From assembly GCF_001439785.1 (NCBI RefSeq), contig NZ_JYLI01000009.1:162254-226253 (forward strand): DNA of 64,000 bases, written 5' to 3'. Below the pieces are notes generated by a model. That model saw only the letters and a program-made list of their open reading frames with translations. It was not told where the DNA came from and made no database searches. This document shows positions 63,109-64,000 of the stretch, in pieces. Position 1 is the stretch's first letter. Every line of letters starts with the position of its first letter. The translations under genes were made by a program, and so were the position numbers. The DNA comes from Pseudomonas poae. Its GTDB lineage: Bacteria > Pseudomonadota > Gammaproteobacteria > Pseudomonadales > Pseudomonadaceae.

Positions 63109-64000
63109 TCGAAGTCACCATAGGCAGTGATAGGCTGTCCATCTTCATTTAAAAAGACTCTTGCATTTCTTGTTTTTCCGTACTCGTAATTTTCTTTTTT
63201 ATAGCCTTCGCCAATAGTTTCACCCATATCCATTGGTCTTTTAGATGCCGATAAATTTATCTGCTTGAAGATGAGCTGTGCACGGTAGATAGCGTTTAAT
63301 TGATTCCTGTGACTTAAAAAGTGAGTGGCTGCACTGGGTGGTCTAGGTTCTCCTATATGGGGACCTCTTAGGTATCTTTCTATCTCACCAGTAGTTGGGT
63401 TTTTCGCTGTCATGACTCTCTCTAACTGAGACTCTAGCGACGTTTGAGCTCCATGCTTTTCTAAAAAATGTGCTCCCGGCGAAGCTTTTTCGAGTTCATC
63501 CAGACGTCTGTAAGCATTAGCTTCCGCAAGCTTATCAATTTTTGCCTGCCGCTCAGCTCGTGAAAGTTGCGGTAGTGCCGGCTCTCCGTGATTTACATTC
63601 TCTGCAGGATTTTCAGCGGTAGTGCTGGCCTTGCATCCATCTCCACCTGGGCATTGACTCAGACCCAGCGGGTCCACCCACCCCGTCGGATTCGGTACGT
63701 ACTGGTAAGCATTGATCCCACCCGCCAGCTTCACCGGGTCCGGCGTCAGATAGCGCCCAACATCCGGATTGTAGTAGCGATGTCGGTTGTAGTGCAGGCC
63801 GCTTTCCTCATCGAAGTATTGACCCTGAAAGCGCAGCGGGTTATCGATTTTGCCGACGTCGAGGCGGCTGATGTGGCCGTAGGCGCGGTAGTGGGCGGAC
63901 CAGACGATTTCGCCGTCTGGTGCGGTCAGTTCCTGTGGCGTGCCGAGGTGGTCGAGTTGGTAGTGGTAGGGGCTGGTGGCGTCGGAGCCGAAACCATCCA
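63105..64000 (-). CDS. RHS-repeat polymorphic toxin, C-terminal part (partial)
   Basis: The gene enters from the right edge. About 110 residues of RHS core are seen, with RFQGQYFDEESGLHYNR, YYNPDVGRYLTPDPVKLAGG and the core-end motif WVDPLGL near 63673. After it comes a ~185-residue tip with GAHFLEKHGAQTSLESQLER, SAATHFLSHRNQLNAIYRAQ and ends ITAYGDFE. The core forms a cage around the tip, which is released by autoproteolysis near the DPxGL region in the family. The tip resembles histidine-containing RNase-type (BECR) tips by spacing only. Base composition drops at the tip, which fits tip exchange. Confidence 0.88.
   Translation of the reverse strand, partial: DGFGSDATSPYHYQLDHLGTPQELTAPDGEIVWSAHYRAYGHISRLDVGKIDNPLRFQGQYFDEESGLHYNRHRYYNPDVGRYLTPDPVKLAGGINAYQYVPNPTGWVDPLGLSQCPGGDGCKASTTAENPAENVNHGEPALPQLSRAERQAKIDKLAEANAYRRLDELEKASPGAHFLEKHGAQTSLESQLERVMTAKNPTTGEIERYLRGPHIGEPRPPSAATHFLSHRNQLNAIYRAQLIFKQINLSASKRPMDMGETIGEGYKKENYEYGKTRNARVFLNEDGQPITAYGDFE

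Overview
The window is a chromosomal stretch of a Pseudomonas of the P. fluorescens group. Three things point there. The housekeeping order yciK-mupP-ubiG-mtaD | mtnA-gyrA-serC-pheA-hisC-tyrA/aroA-cmk-rpsA-ihfB-wzz matches, as far as I know it, the P. aeruginosa PA3173-PA3160 region. Several REP-type palindromes of the kind abundant in fluorescent pseudomonads lie between genes. The coding sequence is GC-rich with typical Pseudomonas proteins throughout.

Region 1 (1-5.1 kb): a minus-strand run mtaD > ubiG > mupP > yciK (methylthioadenosine deamination, ubiquinone methylation, cell-wall recycling, SDR), divergent from mtnA. Region 2 (5.2-10.1 kb): one giant accessory gene, a DUF6543/dermonecrotic-toxin-like protein with a C-terminal TIKI/EreA-like domain, between mtnA and gyrA. 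Region 3 (10.4-22.5 kb): gyrA, then a tightly packed supra-operon serC-pheA-hisC-tyrA/aroA-cmk-rpsA, then a small lipoprotein, ihfB and lapA.

Region 4 (22.9-46 kb): an AT-rich O-antigen cluster at the ihfB-wbpM locus. It holds wzz, UDP-GalNAcA synthesis (WbpO/TviB and WbpP/TviC type), wzx, wzy, four glycosyltransferases, two AsnB-type amidotransferases, a PglC-type initiating transferase, a PglE-like aminotransferase and wbpM. Two minus-strand genes follow (PglD-like acyltransferase and 3-hydroxybutyryl-CoA dehydrogenase). Together these read as a pathway for a diacylated bacillosamine-type first sugar, possibly carrying a 3-hydroxybutyryl group, plus amidated GalNAcA residues. The distal end carries an OafA-like acyltransferase between two IS66 relics, then comEA and an IS5-family element amid gene debris.

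Region 5 (48.3-58.3 kb): a DUF2897 protein, an ethanolamine permease, and kdpFABC-kdpDE with a candidate KdpE operator upstream. Region 6 (58.4-61.9 kb): patatin phospholipase, lipoprotein, CHAD protein, thioesterase and a short membrane protein. Region 7 (62-64 kb): the 3' end of an RHS polymorphic-toxin gene on the minus strand with an overlapping immunity gene, a remnant of an M20 peptidase gene, and a second immunity gene of the Imm50 type.

All calls come from reading the sequence; no database search was run, and percent identities are not given.
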